A stretch of DNA of 32,935 nucleotides from an uncultured bacterium. Lineage in GTDB: Bacteria; Muiribacteriota; Ozemobacteria; Ozemobacterales; Ozemobacteraceae. The stretch covers positions 1 to 32,935 of the forward strand of contig ONIU01000076.1 in assembly GCA_900317935.1 (NCBI GenBank), given 5' to 3'. Shown here in pieces: positions 30,781 to 32,935 of the stretch. The notes under the pieces were generated by a model. It was given only the letters and a program-made list of their open reading frames with translations, was not told where the DNA came from and did no database searches. Within the stretch, counting starts at the first letter, position 1, and each line of letters begins with the position of its first letter. The position numbers and the translations under genes are program-made.

Positions 30781-32124
30781 TTGAATAGTAAAATAGTAGT
30801 TATAGATGATGAACAAAAACTATTAAAGGTAATTAAACGCGCTCTGGAAATAGAGGGCTATACTGTCTTTGACTTTGACAACCCTTTTTCGGGTTTAGAT
30901 TTTATAAAGACTAGAGAATTTGATTTAGTTATTTCTGATATAAGAATGAATGGGATGACTGGATTAGACCTTTTAAGCAATATAAGAAACATTTATCCAG
31001 ACAAACCAGTTATATTAATGACAGCCTATTCTTCTATGGAAACTGCCGTAACAGCAGTAAAATTAGGAGCTAGCGATTATCTGCTAAAACCTTTTGAATT
31101 ACAGGAATTAAAAGATTCCGTGGCAAAAATTCTTAGCAAAAGAACAGAAAATGAGCAACAAAACTCAAATGGGCCAAAGATAATTGGTAATTCTCCAGAA
31201 ATACTTAATATACAAGAAATTATAAACAATATATCTGACACAGACAGTACTGTTTTAATTACTGGTGAAAGTGGAACAGGCAAAGAACTGATAGCTCAAA
31301 GTATCCACTTTAAATCCCCAAAAGCTTCTCATCCTTTTGTTCCAGTTAATTGTAGCGCGATTCCAGAATCATTATTCGAAAGTGAAATGTTTGGGCATAA
31401 AAAAGGCAGCTTTACGGGAGCCATAACAGACAAAAAAGGATTATTTAAAGAAGCCGAAGGTGGAACTATTTTTCTTGATGAAATTGGAGATTTAGAGCTT
31501 AGTAATCAGGCAAAACTTTTAAGAGTATTACAAGATGGAACTTACAGACCAGTAGGAGCATCAGGGCAAATAAAATCTAATGTTAGAGTAATATGCGCTA
31601 CAAATAAAAACCTTTCAGAGGAAGTAAAAAAAGGCAATTTCAGAGAAGATTTATTATATCGAATCAATGTTGTTGAAATAGAACTCCCGCCGTTACGAAA
31701 AAGAGTTAAAGACATCAGATTATTAGCAGAATACTTTATAGCATACTATTCCAATAAACATAACAGGAAAATAAAAGGTGCAACGGACGATTTCTTTGAA
31801 TTACTTTCAAATTACAACTGGCCTGGAAACATAAGACAACTTGAAAATACCATAGAACGAGCTGTAATAATGAGAAAAACGGAAATATTAGATGTTTCAG
31901 ACATTAGACTGCCTTCAAATACAGAAGAAGTATCATCATTAATCATTCCGGATACCGGCCTACCTCTAGCAGAAACAGTAGATAAAATTGAAATGACAAT
32001 AATAAACCAGGCTCTTGTGAATACTAATGGTAATTATTCAAAAGCAGCTTCGCTATTAGGAATAACCAGACAAAATCTAAACTATAAACTAAGAAAATAT
32101 AAAATCAATAAAGAAGATTTATAA
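30781..32124 (+). CDS. sigma-54-dependent response regulator, NtrC family
   Basis: The 447-residue protein has a receiver domain (IDDEQ, phosphoacceptor Asp53 in VISDIRMNG, LLKPFE), an AAA+ sigma-54 activation domain (Walker A GESGTGKE from 162, GSFTGA at 209-214, Walker B GGTIFLDEIGDL, R-finger region), and a C-terminal Fis-type helix-turn-helix (GNYSKAASLLGITRQNLNYKL). Once phosphorylated by the adjacent kinase it should activate sigma-54 promoters. I chose the TTG at 30781 because AAAGGTGG (30768-30775) lies 5 bp upstream; the GTG at 30772 inside the kinase stop region would add three residues and leave that site inside its own coding sequence. Confidence 0.95.
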   Translation: MNSKIVVIDDEQKLLKVIKRALEIEGYTVFDFDNPFSGLDFIKTREFDLVISDIRMNGMTGLDLLSNIRNIYPDKPVILMTAYSSMETAVTAVKLGASDYLLKPFELQELKDSVAKILSKRTENEQQNSNGPKIIGNSPEILNIQEIINNISDTDSTVLITGESGTGKELIAQSIHFKSPKASHPFVPVNCSAIPESLFESEMFGHKKGSFTGAITDKKGLFKEAEGGTIFLDEIGDLELSNQAKLLRVLQDGTYRPVGASGQIKSNVRVICATNKNLSEEVKKGNFREDLLYRINVVEIELPPLRKRVKDIRLLAEYFIAYYSNKHNRKIKGATDDFFELLSNYNWPGNIRQLENTIERAVIMRKTEILDVSDIRLPSNTEEVSSLIIPDTGLPLAETVDKIEMTIINQALVNTNGNYSKAASLLGITRQNLNYKLRKYKINKEDL

Positions 32125-32935
32125 GTGCATAAATTAAGCATAAGTATATTACTATTAATCGCTATTTTCACTTGCAATTCCCTTGGGAGTCAAAATCTTT
32201 ACAAGATAGTATTTAAAGACAATAAAACTCAAATAAAATTCTACGATAAATGGAATTTCAAAAAAATAGCGATACCGGTTCATTCCCCTAAAATATGGGG
32301 GGACAATAAAAGTCATAATATTGCTGTCATAGAAATTGATAATGAAAAGCATATTATTTCTTCAAAACCTACAGAAAGAACAAAAGCCATTAATTTTTTT
32401 ACACTTACTTCAATAAACTGTTCTTCAGAAGAAATTGAAGAGAAATTACCATTGTTCCAGGCTTCATCTGCAAAAACAAAAGAAATAGAAGACAATCTAC
32501 AGCTTATTTCCCAAGAACAAAATGATTTCATAACAAAAAACAAATGTTTTTCTTGTCATAGTATGATTCCTGCTGCCATAGCAATAAATACTGCATATAA
32601 TCAAGGCTTTGACATAAACACAAATGAAATTGATAAGCTATTAAGAAATATTTCATCACTTCAAAAAGATAATGGAACCTTCTATTTTGAAAAAGAGCCT
32701 ATATACGGTATAAAAACCACAACTCTTTCTGCTGTATTTATTTCATCCTTACTTTCTGATATTGCCACCAATAACTTTTTAAGAATTGGAAACAAAGCAA
32801 AACAATATTTAAACAGCATTCATAAAAAAAATGAATGCATTGAATCAGATTTTAATTATGAACCCTTTTTTAATAACGAAACAACCATGCTTCTATTTGA
32901 AATTCTGTTTCAAAAGAAAATGTATTTAAAAGACC
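32125..32935 (+). CDS. exported protein with a CxxCH haem-type motif (3' end outside window)
   Basis: A GTG follows the regulator's stop codon directly and the frame stays open for 270 codons to the window edge. The N-terminus is a signal peptide (LSISILLLIAIFTCNSLGSQ; the cysteine could make it a lipoprotein, though the lipobox is poor). At about residue 141 there is NKCFSCHSMIPAAIAI, a CxxCH covalent-haem motif. The following helical repeats (EIDKLLRNISSLQKDNGTFYF, TTTLSAVFISSLLSD) recall alpha/alpha-toroid folds of the squalene-cyclase type, some of which carry such a CxxCH segment. It is the third gene of the two-component operon. Function unknown; incomplete. Confidence 0.72.
   Translation, partial: MHKLSISILLLIAIFTCNSLGSQNLYKIVFKDNKTQIKFYDKWNFKKIAIPVHSPKIWGDNKSHNIAVIEIDNEKHIISSKPTERTKAINFFTLTSINCSSEEIEEKLPLFQASSAKTKEIEDNLQLISQEQNDFITKNKCFSCHSMIPAAIAINTAYNQGFDINTNEIDKLLRNISSLQKDNGTFYFEKEPIYGIKTTTLSAVFISSLLSDIATNNFLRIGNKAKQYLNSIHKKNECIESDFNYEPFFNNETTMLLFEILFQKKMYLKD

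Overview
This is an AT-rich bacterial chromosome segment of 32.9 kb with a normal bacterial gene style: Shine-Dalgarno starts, sigma-70-type promoters with 17-bp spacers, and rho-independent terminators. The gene content suggests an anaerobe: a membrane pyrophosphatase of the K+-dependent type, a [4Fe-4S]-type cysteine desulfidase, LarE, xanthine-dehydrogenase-type electron-transfer subunits, glycolysis genes and sigma-54 signalling. The phylum cannot be fixed from the sequence alone. The cytidylate kinase-S1 fusion and the pyrophosphatase with a long repeat tail point to a poorly sampled lineage, but that is inference.

Region 1 (1-4300) is accessory DNA. Four small gene cassettes lie in a row: MNT/HEPN, a three-gene set of unknown function, RelE/RelB and BrnT/BrnA. 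Each is preceded on its left by a direct repeat, and the array ends at the 3' end of mfd. The repeat is a copy of the last ~27 codons of mfd. All copies have the same orientation, and within the core they differ from mfd (and from each other) almost only at synonymous positions. This looks like repeated insertion of small cassettes at the 3' end of mfd, an integron-like array anchored on a housekeeping gene; no recombinase is visible in the window. GC-rich nested hairpins whose stems change but still pair are interspersed.

Region 2 (4302-9451) holds mfd (minus strand), an SRAP protein that caps abasic sites in DNA, and a lone larE.

Region 3 (9618-17701) holds a membrane GAF/degenerate-GGDEF protein translationally coupled to the 2Fe-2S and FAD subunits of a xanthine-dehydrogenase-like enzyme (large subunit absent), a strong terminator, an exported protein plus a TPR membrane protein, a possible degenerate ATP-grasp protein, an ECF-S-like membrane protein, and a DUF3737/PatB pair.

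Region 4 (17734-28995) is core metabolism: hppA with a ~420-residue repetitive tail, a cysteine desulfidase, a cmk-rpsA fusion that keeps an internal ribosome-binding site and ATG for free S1, then gap, pgk and tpiA. PatB and the desulfidase both release sulfide from sulfur amino acids.

Region 5 (29061-end) is a two-component operon: an NtrB-like kinase on an apparently leaderless transcript, an NtrC-like sigma-54 activator, and an exported protein with a CxxCH haem-type motif that runs off the window.
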